DNA from: an uncultured Clostridia bacterium
Lineage (GTDB): Bacteria; Bacillota; Clostridia; TANB77; CAG-508
Assembly: GCA_947624655.1 (NCBI GenBank)
Contig: CANQLH010000003.1
Coordinates: 1-64,000 of the forward strand
Direction of reading: 5' to 3'
DNA length: 64,000 nt
Part shown: positions 46,058 through 57,102 of the stretch, one piece after another
How positions within the stretch are numbered: position 1 is the first letter of the stretch
Layout of the letters: each line of letters opens with the position of its first letter
Notes under the pieces: generated by a model
Seen by the model: only the letters and a program-made list of their open reading frames with translations
Told to the model about the DNA's origin: nothing
Databases searched by the model: none
Position numbers and translations under genes: made by a program

Positions 46058-47952
46058 TTATTCTAACTCAAATGCTCCTGTGTAAAGTTGATAATATGTT
46101 CCTTTTTGAGCAATTAGCTCATCATGTTCTCCTCTTTCAATTATTCTTCCATGGTCTAGTACCATTATAGCCTTAGAATTTCTAACTGTCGAAAGTCTGT
46201 GAGCTATAACGAATACTGTTCTACCGTTCATTAATTTATCCATACCATCTTGAACTATCTTTTCGGTTCTAGTATCAATGCTTGATGTTGCTTCATCTAG
46301 TATCATAACAGGAGGATTATTAATTGCAGCTCTTGCGATTGAAAGAAGTTGTCTCTGGCCTTGAGATAAGCTTTCTCCATTTCCTGAAATATACGTATCA
46401 TATCCATTTGGTAACCTCATAATAAAATCATGAGCATTAGCAAGTTTTGCAGCTTCTATTACTTCTTCATCTGTTGCATCTTCTTTTCCGTATCTAATAT
46501 TATCCTTTATTGTACCTGTAAATAAATTTGTATCTTGAAGTACCATTCCAAGTGAACGTCTTAAATCATCTTTTTTAATCTTATTAATATTTATTCCATC
46601 ATATCTTATCTTACCATCTTCTATATCATAAAATCTATTTAAAAGGTTTGTTATTGTTGTTTTTCCTGCACCTGTTGCTCCAACAAATGCAATCTTTTGA
46701 CCTGGTTTTGCGTATAAACTAACATCATGTAGCACAGTTTTGCCTTCTTCATAAGCAAAATCAACATCAAAAAATTCAATATGTCCTTTTACTTCTATAT
46801 ATTCAAGTCTTCCATCATGATGTAGATGTTTCCAAGCCCAAATTCCAGTTCTTTTATCTGTTTCTGTAAGTACTCCATTTTCATATTTAGCATTAACCAA
46901 AGTTACATATCCATCATCTTTTTCAGGTTCTTCATCCATAAGTTCAAATATTCTTTTTGCACCTGCAAGTGCCATTACAACAGAATTTAATTGTTGAGAA
47001 ATTTGACCTATTGGTCTTGTAAATGTTTTGCTTAATTGCAAAAATGCAATTATTAAACCTGTTGAAATATTACCTATTCCATTTAATGCTAGAATTCCAC
47101 CGAACTATTGCAACAAGTGCATACTGTACATTTCCTAAAGCTACAAGTATTGGCATTAGGATATTTGCATATTTGTGTGCTTGATTCATTGCATTAAAAA
47201 GTTCATCATTTATTTTATCAAAATCCTGTTTTGCCCTATCCTCGTGGCAAAATACTTTAACAACTTTTTGACCATTAATCATTTCCTCAATATATCCGAT
47301 TTACTTTTCCTATTGCTTTTTGCTGTCCTATAAAGTATTTTCCACTTTTACCTGCAATTTGTTTTGTAATAGAAAGCATAATAAATAAAGATACAATAAC
47401 AACTAGTGTTAAATAAATATTAGTAATTAGCATTGCTATAAATACGCCAACTATTGTTATAACAGATGCAATAAGCTGTGGCATGCTTTGTGCTATCATC
47501 TGCTCTAATGTATCTGTATCATTTGTAAAATGGCTCATTATATCTCCGTGAGAGTTGGCATCAAAATATTTTATAGGTAGTCTTTGCATTTTAGCAAACA
47601 TTTCATCACGTATTGTTTTTAGTGTACTTTGCGAAATATTAACCATTATTCTTGTATATCCAAATATGGTTATAACTCCAACTAAATAAAATGCTGCCAT
47701 TATTCCAACTGCTTTTATAAGTTCAGTATATACTGGATTTTCTACTCCAATTAATGGTGTTATATAATTATCTACTAACGTTTCTAAGAATAAAGAAGAA
47801 GCAATATTAGCAGCTGTATTTAGAATTATACAAAATAGAACTAATAAAAGTAGCCATTTATGGTTTGCTTTCATATAATTAAATATTCTTTTTACTGTTT
47901 TTAAATCAAATCTTTTCATGGGAGTTTTTTCTGTTTTGTTATTTTCCATCAT
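46058..47952 (-). CDS. ABC exporter (MdlB-like, TM-ATPase), two CGGN +1 sites
   Basis: FIGQQKAIGKVN[c]GYIEEMINGQKVVKVFCHED...YALVAIV[c]GGILALNGIGNISTGLIIAFLQLSKTFTRPIGQ...VGATGAGKTTITNLLNRFYD; CCG at 47296-47298 and 47100-47102; 1895-2 divisible by 3. Confidence 0.9.
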
Positions 47953-48006
47953 TAATCACATTCCTTTCTAAGTCTCAAATTTTCTATTCAAAAATAATTT
48001 ATTTAA

Positions 48007-49744
48007 TTATTTTTGAATTTCGTCTCCTCCCTTCATTTGTGAAGTATATACGTCCCTATAAATCTCATTTGAATTCATAAGTTCTTCATGCGTACCTATT
48101 CCATTTATTTCACCATTGTCTAAAACAATAATTTTATCTGCATCTTCTACAGAAGAAATTCTTTGTGCAATTATTATCTTAGTTGTATCTGGTATATCTT
48201 CTTTAAAAGCTTTTCTAATTAAGCTATCTGTTTTTGTATCTACTGCACTGGTTGAATCATCAAGTATAAGTATTTTTGGTTTTTTTAGTAATGCTCTTGC
48301 AATACAAATTCTTTGTTTTTGGCCTCCTGATACGTTAGTTCCTCCCTGCTCTATGTATGTATCATATCCATCAGGGAAAGAGTTTATAAATTCATCTGCT
48401 TGTGCTTGTTTACATGCTCTTATCATTTCTTCATCTGTTGCATTTTCTTTGCCCCAACGTAAATTTTCTTTTATAGTTCCTGAGAACAATACATTCTTTT
48501 GAAGCACCATTGCAACTTGATTTCTTAAAGCTTTCAAATCATAATCTCTAACATCAACTCCGGCCAACTTCGATGCTTCCTTCTGTTACATCAAATAGTC
48601 TTGGTATTAACTGTACTAGTGTAGTTTTTGAACTACCAGTACCACCTATTATTCCTATGGTTTCTCCAGACTTAATTGTCAAATTAATATCTTTTAAACA
48701 AGTCTTATTCTTATCTCCAACATAACTAAAGCTTACGTTTTTAAAAGTAATATCTCCGTTTTTTACTTCTTCTATTGGATTTTCTTTATTTTTTAAATTG
48801 CTCTCTTCATCTAATAATTCTACTATTCTTTCTGCAGATGCTCTAGATATCATAATCATAACTAAAACCATTGATAACATCATAAGTGACATTAATATTT
48901 GCATTGCATAAGAAATTAAGCTTGTTAATTCTCCTGTTGTTAAATCTTGATTTATAATTAACATTCCACCTATTAATGATATTAAAATTATTACAACATC
49001 AACAGTAAACTGCATTAATGGGCTATTTAGAGCAACTATTTTCTCTGCTTTAGAAAAATTATCAAATATTTTTTTAGAGATTGTGTTAAATTTATTAATT
49101 TCTTTATCTTCTGTAACATAAGATTTTACAACTCTTATTCCTCTTACATTTTCTTGTACAGTATTATTTAAGTCGTCATATGTTCTAAAAGTTTCTTCAA
49201 AAATTGGATGTGCTTTTGTTGCAATTAAGTATAACCCAATTCCTAAAAATGGCACCATAACAAGAAATATCAATGCTAATTTTGCATTTATTGTAAGTAC
49301 CATTATTAAAGAAAATATAAGTAATAATGGCGACTTAACAGCAATCCTTATTAGCATTTGAAAAGCCATTTGAACATTAGTTACATCTGTTGTGTGTCTT
49401 GTAATAATACTAGCTGTTGAAAATTTATCAATATTTGAAAAAGAAAAATCTTGAACATTGTAATACATATTCTTTCTTAAATTTTTAGCAAAACCTGAAG
49501 ACGCTCTTGCTGAGAACTTTCCAGATAATATGCCAAAAACTAAAGATGCAAGAGCACTTATAACTAAAAGCGCTCCAATTTTATAAATTTCATTTATATC
49601 CCCTTTATTAATACCATCATCAATTAAATACGCCATTAGAAAAGGTATGATAACTTCCATAATTGACTCTAAGGCTACAAAAACTGGAGATAGTATCGCA
49701 TCCCTTTTATATTCTTGAATTTGTTTTGCAAGTTTTTTTATCAT
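48007..49744 (-). CDS. ABC exporter (MdlA-like, TM-ATPase), one CGGN +1 site
   Basis: IIGGTGSSKTTLVQLIPRLFDVTEGSIEVG[c]GVDVRDYDLKALRNQVAMVLQKNVLFSGTIKENLRWG; CCG at 48560-48562; 1738-1 divisible by 3. Confidence 0.9.
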
Positions 49745-49773
49745 GTTTTAATCATTCTCCTTACTGTTTAATT

Positions 49774-51816
49774 TTAGGTTATTTTTTGAAATATATTTCT
49801 TACTTTATTTAATAGATAGTGGCTTCCACCTCTTTCCTTTACATCTTCAATCATACTTATGATTAATAATTGGTCTTCACTATTGTCATCTGCAATAAAA
49901 GCATTAAACCATCCAATCTCTGTTCCATTTTCATCCTCTTTAGATGCCTTTATTTCCGCTGTTCCTGTTTTTCCTGCAAGTTTAAGTCCATTTATTCTTG
50001 CTGTATATGCTGTTCCATGTGGATTTTCAACAACTTGAACTAAATCTTCTTTTATTGTATTAGCAGTATTTTTGTCAAATACCCCCTCAGCAAGCCATCC
50101 TTGCCTCTTTCCATCAGCATATTCTATGTATGGTTTAACCATAGAGCCTTCATTTACAAATGACGAATATATTGATGCCATATGTACTGGGTTAACTAAT
50201 AATTCTCCTTGCCCATATCCAGTATCGGCAAGTGTTATTTCGCTTTCGAATGCATTTCCATTTGAATATTGAGATGCTGTCATTCTTTGACCTATGTCTA
50301 CTTCTTTATTAAAGCCCATTTTATCTAAACTTGTTTTAAAAGCATCTTTTCCAATCTTTAATGCAACTTTTGCAAAATATACGTTATCTGAATATATTAA
50401 TCCATTTGCTAAATTAACTGCCCCACTATATTGTTGAAGAGTAGTTACATTATATGTACCCCAGCTAGAATCTTTTTGCCATTTTGTTGTACTTGGTCCT
50501 AAATCATCTTCTGGTTTAATAGCATTTAAAGTTAGTGCAATTCCAGCAGTTACAGGTTTAAAAGAAGACCCCGGCACAAAGCTTCCTTGATACCTATTAT
50601 ACATAGGTTTTCTTATATCATTTGATAATTCTTCCCATCTACTATTTCCCATTCCTAGAACAAATTCGTTTGCATCATATGAAGGAAAACTACATAGAGC
50701 TAGAATTTCTCCTGTTTTTGGATTTATAACAACAGCACATCCTTCATCTCCATTCAATTCGTTATATACATACTGTTCTATCTCTGAATCAATAGTAAGC
50801 TTTATATCTTCTCCATTTTGAGCATCAGTCTTTGCAATTGTTTTAGTCCTTTTTCCATCACTATCAACTATATAAATATCTGCTCCATTCTTTGCTCTTA
50901 GTCTATCTTCATATACTTTTTCAAGTCCAGTTTTACCTATAAGACTATTACTTGTATATCCTTTATCTTGATTTTTTTCTAATTCTTCCTTAGTTATACT
51001 TTGAACATATCCTATAAGATGAGCAAGTTCTTCTCCACAAGGATATACCCTCGCCGTAGCATCTGTAATCATTATACCTTTAATCTTTAATAATTCATTT
51101 TTTAATTCCATATTACTTTTTGATACATTAGTTATTGCAACAAATGTATCATCTTTAACATAAGAAGCATCTAAAAGTGATTTTATTTTTTCCTCTGTTA
51201 CACCAAGTAAATTTGATACAGTTTTTATATCTTCATCAGAATTTTCACTCATTTTACCTGGAACAAATCCTACTGAAGAAACAGTACCTTTTCCTGCAAG
51301 TAACTTACCATTCCTATCATAAATATTGCCTCTTTCTCCTGTTATAGTATTTACCTTAATTTTCTCATTATCATCTAAATCTGGAAATATTACATTTGAA
51401 TTCCAAGATATATAATAATCATTTTTACTATTCTTTACCAATTTTATTGTATTAGAGAATTTAATCTTCCCTGCAACTGAATCCATCTCCGTATTATACT
51501 TAACATCTGCTGTTCCATCTTTATTCTCTGCATACGAAATATCTCTAACTATAATATTTTGTGCCTCTATTCCACTATATATGTTTTTATTCCTATTTAC
51601 AAACTCCTCTTTACTTACACTCTCCCTTGTTTTTTCATCTAACATCTCATACATTTGCTCATACTCTTGTCTATTCAGATGAGCAACATAACTTGTCAAA
51701 ATTTGGTCTGGAGTAAGTTTATATAATCCTGCATTAATTGATAAACAAACTTTAATCACAATTAATATAGCAACTATTATTGCAATTGTTATATATATAG
51801 CATGCTTTTTGTTCAA
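49774..51816 (-). CDS. penicillin-binding protein (class B transpeptidase with MecA-N/NTF2-like domain)
   Basis: GSFVPGSSFKPVTAG (SxxK) and NGLKLAGKTGTAEIK (KTGT); N-terminal TM and NTF2-like region. Confidence 0.9.
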   Translation of the reverse strand: MNKKHAIYITIAIIVAILIVIKVCLSINAGLYKLTPDQILTSYVAHLNRQEYEQMYEMLDEKTRESVSKEEFVNRNKNIYSGIEAQNIIVRDISYAENKDGTADVKYNTEMDSVAGKIKFSNTIKLVKNSKNDYYISWNSNVIFPDLDDNEKIKVNTITGERGNIYDRNGKLLAGKGTVSSVGFVPGKMSENSDEDIKTVSNLLGVTEEKIKSLLDASYVKDDTFVAITNVSKSNMELKNELLKIKGIMITDATARVYPCGEELAHLIGYVQSITKEELEKNQDKGYTSNSLIGKTGLEKVYEDRLRAKNGADIYIVDSDGKRTKTIAKTDAQNGEDIKLTIDSEIEQYVYNELNGDEGCAVVINPKTGEILALCSFPSYDANEFVLGMGNSRWEELSNDIRKPMYNRYQGSFVPGSSFKPVTAGIALTLNAIKPEDDLGPSTTKWQKDSSWGTYNVTTLQQYSGAVNLANGLIYSDNVYFAKVALKIGKDAFKTSLDKMGFNKEVDIGQRMTASQYSNGNAFESEITLADTGYGQGELLVNPVHMASIYSSFVNEGSMVKPYIEYADGKRQGWLAEGVFDKNTANTIKEDLVQVVENPHGTAYTARINGLKLAGKTGTAEIKASKEDENGTEIGWFNAFIADDNSEDQLLIISMIEDVKERGGSHYLLNKVRNIFQKIT

Positions 51817-51952
51817 TTTTATCTCCTCTTTTCCTGTGTAAATTTACATTTTAGATTTTATCACAAAATTAAATAAAAGAATAGTGTTTTTACAAAAAAA
51901 CTATTCTTTATAATCATAGGATAATGCTTTTATTCAAAAAGGCTCAATCTAC

Positions 51953-52093
51953 ATTGGAAGTAAATATATTTAATTTACGAAGTGACGCGTAGCATGGGAG
52001 CGACTTAGAGACTGTTGGAGCGAAGCTCCATACAGTTTTCTTAGGAGACGACCAACAAGGAACGAGTCAAATTAAATATATTTACTTCCAAAT
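51953..52093 (+). repeat. palindromic intergenic repeat family A, copy 4
   Basis: ATTGGAAGTAAATATATTTAATTTACGAAGTGACGCGTAGCATGGGAGCGAC...CAAATTAAATATATTTACTTCCAAAT. Confidence 0.83.
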
Positions 52094-52153
52094 GAATAGA
52101 GCAATTTGTAAAGTTCTTGCAAATAAATCATTACAACTTTTTCATGGCATTCA

Positions 52154-52717
52154 TTACATAAATAAATGTTCTATTAATATTTTTACCCCTATGCATATCA
52201 AAATAACACCGCCAAAAATTTCTGCTTTACCTCTATACTTATCCCCAAATTTATTGCCAATCAAAACTCCAATACAAGATGTAATAAAAGTAATTACTCC
52301 TATCATTACAACTGGTAAAAAAATCTTTACCTCAAGGAAAGCAAATGTTATGCCCACAGCAAGAGCATCTATACTCGTTGCAATTGCTAAAATAAGCATA
52401 GTTTTTATAGAAATGTCATCAGTATTACTTTCTTCTTCCTCATCTTTGTTAAATGCCTCTCTAAACATATTTATCCCTATAAAAGCAAGAAGAATAAATG
52501 CTATCCAATGGTCAATATGAGTTACAAATTCTTCAAAACCTTTTCCAAGATAGTAGCCAATTACTGGCATAAGAGCTTGAAAAGTTCCAAAGTATCCTCC
52601 AACAATGCACATCTTCTTTATATCTATTTTATTCATTGCTAAGCCTTTGCAAATAGACACTGCAAAAGCATCCATTGCAACACCAATGCTAATTAATAAT
52701 ATTTCTAATAATTCCAT
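52154..52717 (-). CDS. mntP: manganese efflux pump MntP family
   Basis: LLISIGVAMDAFAVSICKGLAMNKIDIKKM...TSIDALAVGITFAFL. Confidence 0.9.
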   Translation of the reverse strand: MELLEILLISIGVAMDAFAVSICKGLAMNKIDIKKMCIVGGYFGTFQALMPVIGYYLGKGFEEFVTHIDHWIAFILLAFIGINMFREAFNKDEEEESNTDDISIKTMLILAIATSIDALAVGITFAFLEVKIFLPVVMIGVITFITSCIGVLIGNKFGDKYRGKAEIFGGVILICIGVKILIEHLFM

Positions 52718-52727
52718 ATTCTCCTCT

Positions 52728-53690
52728 TTACTTTATATTAAATAGTATAAGCAAATATGCACAGTAAAATAACAAATATATAATTCCATTGTTCCTACTC
52801 ATTTCGTTTTTTGGAGGAATAATTGGAAAAAGAGAAAGTACAACTGTTGCTAATATTAAGACAGCCATTTCAACATTATATGAAATATTGTATGTAATAG
52901 GGGCAATTATACTTGATACTCCTATTATTAATAACATATTGAATATATTAGAGCCTAAAATATTTCCTATTGCAATGTCACTATTTCCTTTTATAGCTGC
53001 TGTTACACTTGTTACAAGTTCTGGAAGACTTGTTCCTACTGCAAGTATAGTTACACTTATTATTTTCTCACTTATATTAAACATCCTTGCTATAACTACT
53101 GAATTATCTACTGTAAAATCTCCTCCAAATTTTAATGCTATAATTCCTAAAACAATGTATATTATATCTTTTAGTATAGATGATTCCTTTTGTTCATCTT
53201 CCTTTTCGCTTGAGCTTTCTTCCTTATCAAACTTTTCTCCTTTTTTTGCCATAACGATAGTATAAATTATAAACATAATAAAAATTACAATTAATACTAT
53301 TCCTTCTAACTTTGATATATCTTGATTTAAGTTAGAAACACATAAAAATATAATTGTTATAATTAAGCAAATTGGTATTTCTATTAATCTAGTTTCCCTT
53401 TTGAATTTAATAGGTCTTATCACTGACGATAATCCTAAAATTAATAACAAATTACAAGCATTGCTTCCTACAACGTTTCCAACTGCCATATCAGGATAGC
53501 CCTCTATTGCAGATGTAATGCTTACAAATAGTTCTGGCATTGATGTTCCAATTGATACAATCGTTAGTCCTATAATTATCTCTGGTATGTGAAATCTTTT
53601 TGAAACATTGCTTGCTCCTTCAACTAAGAAATCTGCTCCTTTTATTAAAAGAGCAAATCCTAAAAGTATTAATACTACTGATAATATCAT
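52728..53690 (-). CDS. calcium/sodium antiporter (CaCA family)
   Basis: GADFLVEGASNVSKRFHIPEIIIGLTIVSIGTSMPELFVSI and second alpha repeat AVGTSLPELVTSVTAAIKGNSDIAIGNILGSNIFN. Confidence 0.92.
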   Translation of the reverse strand: MILSVVLILLGFALLIKGADFLVEGASNVSKRFHIPEIIIGLTIVSIGTSMPELFVSITSAIEGYPDMAVGNVVGSNACNLLLILGLSSVIRPIKFKRETRLIEIPICLIITIIFLCVSNLNQDISKLEGIVLIVIFIMFIIYTIVMAKKGEKFDKEESSSEKEDEQKESSILKDIIYIVLGIIALKFGGDFTVDNSVVIARMFNISEKIISVTILAVGTSLPELVTSVTAAIKGNSDIAIGNILGSNIFNMLLIIGVSSIIAPITYNISYNVEMAVLILATVVLSLFPIIPPKNEMSRNNGIIYLLFYCAYLLILFNIK

Positions 53691-53708
53691 TCGTTATCCT
53701 CCTGTACT

Positions 53709-54098
53709 TTATATATATATTAAAATTTCATCATCATCTTTTAACTTATATTGTTTTCTCATATTTACATCTGTCACAATTTCAATTATATTTAATGGAT
53801 GGTCTCCATTTATTTTGTTATTCTTCTCAGTTCTTAATATGTATGCCTTAATACCTAATATTTCACATTCTTTAACATAAACATCAAAAGTACCACCATA
53901 TTCATATGGCAATATCTTTTCATTTTCTTCTAAAACAATATCTCTATCAAGTTCTACATTTAAAGTTCCTAAGAATAAATCCATTCCATATTTTTCTTTA
54001 AAAATCTTTTTAGCTTTTCCAACCCAAATATTCGCATTACCAAGTCCAGACTTTACTTTTCCCTTTAATACTGTTCTATTTACTAAATCACACATCAT
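53709..54098 (-). CDS. DUF120 / archaeal-type CTP-dependent riboflavin kinase-like protein
   Basis: LKGKVKSGLGNANIWV...YGMDLFLGTLNVELDRDI...GGTFDVYVKECEILGIKAYILRTEKNN. Confidence 0.7.
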   Translation of the reverse strand: MMCDLVNRTVLKGKVKSGLGNANIWVGKAKKIFKEKYGMDLFLGTLNVELDRDIVLEENEKILPYEYGGTFDVYVKECEILGIKAYILRTEKNNKINGDHPLNIIEIVTDVNMRKQYKLKDDDEILIYI

Positions 54099-54324
54099 AC
54101 TTATATTCTACATCCTCCATAAATGGGTAAATCTCAATTAAATATTTTTTAGTAACCATTGCCATTTTTGCAGGTGGATTTTTTTGGCCTATATGAATAA
54201 GTTTTTGTGTATAGCAATTCTCTGCTGTTTTAAATAATAAATATCTATTTTTTAGGTAGGTAAAATATACTTGATAGCCATCATCTAATATTTCTTCAAA
54301 TTCGTCAAATGTATATCCTTCCAT
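54088..54324 (-). CDS. hypothetical protein
   Basis: 78-aa ORF in operon context between ligA and DUF120 gene. Confidence 0.55.
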   Translation of the reverse strand: MEGYTFDEFEEILDDGYQVYFTYLKNRYLLFKTAENCYTQKLIHIGQKNPPAKMAMVTKKYLIEIYPFMEDVEYKYDV

Positions 54325-54342
54325 ACAACCTCCAAATAAGAT

Positions 54343-56336
54343 TTATTTTATCATCTCGTCAAATTCTGCCTCTGTAATAACTTTTATACCAAGGCTTTCT
54401 GCTTTTGTAAGTTTACTTCCTGCTTCTTCTCCTGCAAGTACATAGCTTGTTTTTTTAGACACTGAGCTTGATGTTTTACCACCAAATTTTTCTATAATTT
54501 CTGAGGCTTCATCTCTCGTATATTTTTCAAGGCTACCTGTTAAAACAAATGTCATTCCTGCAAATCTACCGTCTTTTTCTTCACTTTGTTCTTCCTTCAT
54601 GTTTACTCCTGCAGTTTTTAATTTGCTTATTAAATCCTTTGTCTGTTCTTGCGAGAAAAATTCATGAACACTCTTAGCAGTTATCCCTCCAATATCCTCT
54701 AATAAACTTAATTCTTTTTCACTTGCTTTCATAAGTCTATCAATACTTCCATATTCTCTTGCAAGTATTTTTGCAGATTTTGTACCAATGTGTCTTATTC
54801 CAAGTGCACTAATTAATTTATCTAAGCTGTTATTTTTACTTTCATTTATTGCATTTATTAAATTCGAAGCAAACTTTTCTCCGCTTTTCTTAAGTGAAGC
54901 TACATCTTCCTTTTTCAAATAATATATGTCAGCTATATTATTTAAAAGTCCTTTATCAACTAACCCCTCTATTATAAAATATCCGAAGTCCTTCTATATC
55001 CATTCCTGCTTTTGAAGCAAAATGAACTATATTTCTAAGTTTTCTTGCACTACATTCTATCCCAATACATCTTTTTATAGCTTCGCCATTTTCTCTTATT
55101 GCTGGTGCTCCACATACAGGGCATACATCTGGCATTTCAAAATTTAATTCATTTCCCGTTCTTTTTTTCTTAACAACTTCTACAACTTCTGGAATTACAT
55201 CTCCTGCCTTTTGTATTATTACGTGGTCACCTATTTTTAAATCCTTTGATTTTATAAAATCTTCATTATGAAGTGTTGTTTTAGATATAGTAGAACCTGC
55301 AAGTTTTATAGGCTCAAGTATCGCCATAGGAGTAATTGCTCCAGTTCTTCCAACTTGACAGACTATATCTTTTAAAATTGTTTCTTTTCTCTCTGGTGGA
55401 TATTTGTATGCAATAGCCCATCTAGGTGTCTTAAAGTTTGTGCCTAAGACTTCTCTTAGCTCTAAGTTATCTACCTTTATAACTGCTCCATCTGTTCCAA
55501 AACTCAAGCTTTCCCTAATTTTTCCAATTCTTTCTATCTCATTTATCGCTTCTTCTATACCCACACATAGTTTCTTAACTGGCTCTACATTAAATCCAAG
55601 TCTTTCTAAATATAAAAGTTGCTCATAATGTGAATTAAACTCGTTATTTTCTAGTCTTTGCACATTAAAAATATAAATATCAAGAGGTCTTTTTGCTGTT
55701 ATCCTACTATCTAGTTGTCTTAATGAACCGAGCAGCAGCATTTCTTGCATTTGCAAATGTCTTCTCCTCTAATATTTCTTGCTCTTCATTCATTTTCTCA
55801 AAATCTTCTTTTGATATAAATACTTCTCCACGAACAATTATATTTACATTTTCTTTAAGTTTTTTTGGTATATTTTTTATTGTCTTTAAATTAGCTGTTA
55901 CATTCTCTCCAATCTGTCCATTTCCACGAGTTGCACCTCTAACAAACTTACCATCTACATATTCAAGTGCAACTGACAATCCATCTATCTTTGCCTCAAC
56001 TGAATATTTTAATTCTTCTACATTTGTTTCTTTTCTTACACGTGCATCAAATTGCCTTAACTCTTCTATCGAAAATACATCTTGAAGACTTTGAAGCGGA
56101 ACCTCGTGTTCTACCTTATCAAATCCTTCTTTTACGTGTCCTCCAACCTTTTGAGTTAATGAATCTTTATCTATTAAGTCTGGAAATTCACTTTCAAGAT
56201 TCCTAAGTTCAACCATAAGCATATCATATTCAAAATCTGATATTTCTGGATTATCATCATCATAATATTTATTTGCATAATATTGAGTTTTTTCTCTTAA
56301 CTCTTGTATTCTCTTTTTTGCATTTTCTTTATCCAT
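54343..56336 (-). CDS. ligA: NAD-dependent DNA ligase LigA, two CGGN +1 sites
   Basis: MDKENAKKRIQELREKTQYYANKYYDDDNPEISDFEYD...FANARNAAA[c]GSLRQLDSRITAKRPLDIY...GMDIEGL[c]GYFIIEGLVDKGLLNNIADIYYL...BRCT; CCG at 55728-55730 and 54983-54985; 1994-2 divisible by 3. Confidence 0.94.
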
Positions 56337-56402
56337 AAGTTTTCTATAAGATTATTTATTTGTTAAATAATCTTACTCTCCCTCCTCGTAAACTTTGTAT
56401 TT

Positions 56403-57008
56403 TTACATATCTTTTAATAAATCTTTTCCACCTCTAATATAATCCCAACCTGAGAATATCGTTGCAATTACAGAGATGCTAAGCATTACTGATGTAAGTA
56501 AATTAATTACAAGTTCAATTCCTGTTAATCTATATGTTAAGAAATTAAAGAATATATTTGTTCCATTTATATTAATAAATGCAAGTATTACTCCTATCAT
56601 TTGTGTTACAGTTTTAAGTTTACCCCAATTTGATGCAGCAATTACCTTTCCTCCCTGTTCAACTGCAATTAGTCTATATCCAGATACTGCAAACTCACGT
56701 GTTAAAACAATTATTGGTATCCAAGCGGGTATATTTCCTTGTTCAACTAGCATTAGCATTGCTGAAAGTACAAGTATTTTATCTGCTATTGGGTCTAAAA
56801 ATTTTCCAAAGTTAGTAATTTGATTTCTTGAACGAGCAATATTTCCATCTAGTTTATCTGTTATTGAAGCAATAATAAAAATCGCATTAATTATTAAATA
56901 CGATATTGGAATGTTAAATACTTCTCCTTGTATTCCTAAAAAAGGTATTATAACCATAATTGGAACTAACAAAATTCTTATAACCGTTAATTTATTTGGT
57001 AAATTCAT
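56403..57008 (-). CDS. pgsA: CDP-diacylglycerol--glycerol-3-phosphate 3-phosphatidyltransferase
   Basis: MNLPNKLTVIRILLVPIMV...ASITDKLDGNIARSRNQITNFGKFLDPIADKIL. Confidence 0.92.
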   Translation of the reverse strand: MNLPNKLTVIRILLVPIMVIIPFLGIQGEVFNIPISYLIINAIFIIASITDKLDGNIARSRNQITNFGKFLDPIADKILVLSAMLMLVEQGNIPAWIPIIVLTREFAVSGYRLIAVEQGGKVIAASNWGKLKTVTQMIGVILAFININGTNIFFNFLTYRLTGIELVINLLTSVMLSISVIATIFSGWDYIRGGKDLLKDM

Positions 57009-57068
57009 TTTTATTCTCCATTTCACATTAACATTTTTTTAATTATATAAAATAATAGTAAAAAAATA

Positions 57069-57102
57069 AAGAGGTTTTTAGAAATATTTAAAAAAACCTC
57101 TT
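57069..57102 (-). terminator. putative intrinsic terminator
   Basis: AAGAGGTTTTT...AAAAACCTCTT hairpin overlapping the stop region of the AI-2E transporter gene. Confidence 0.5.
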
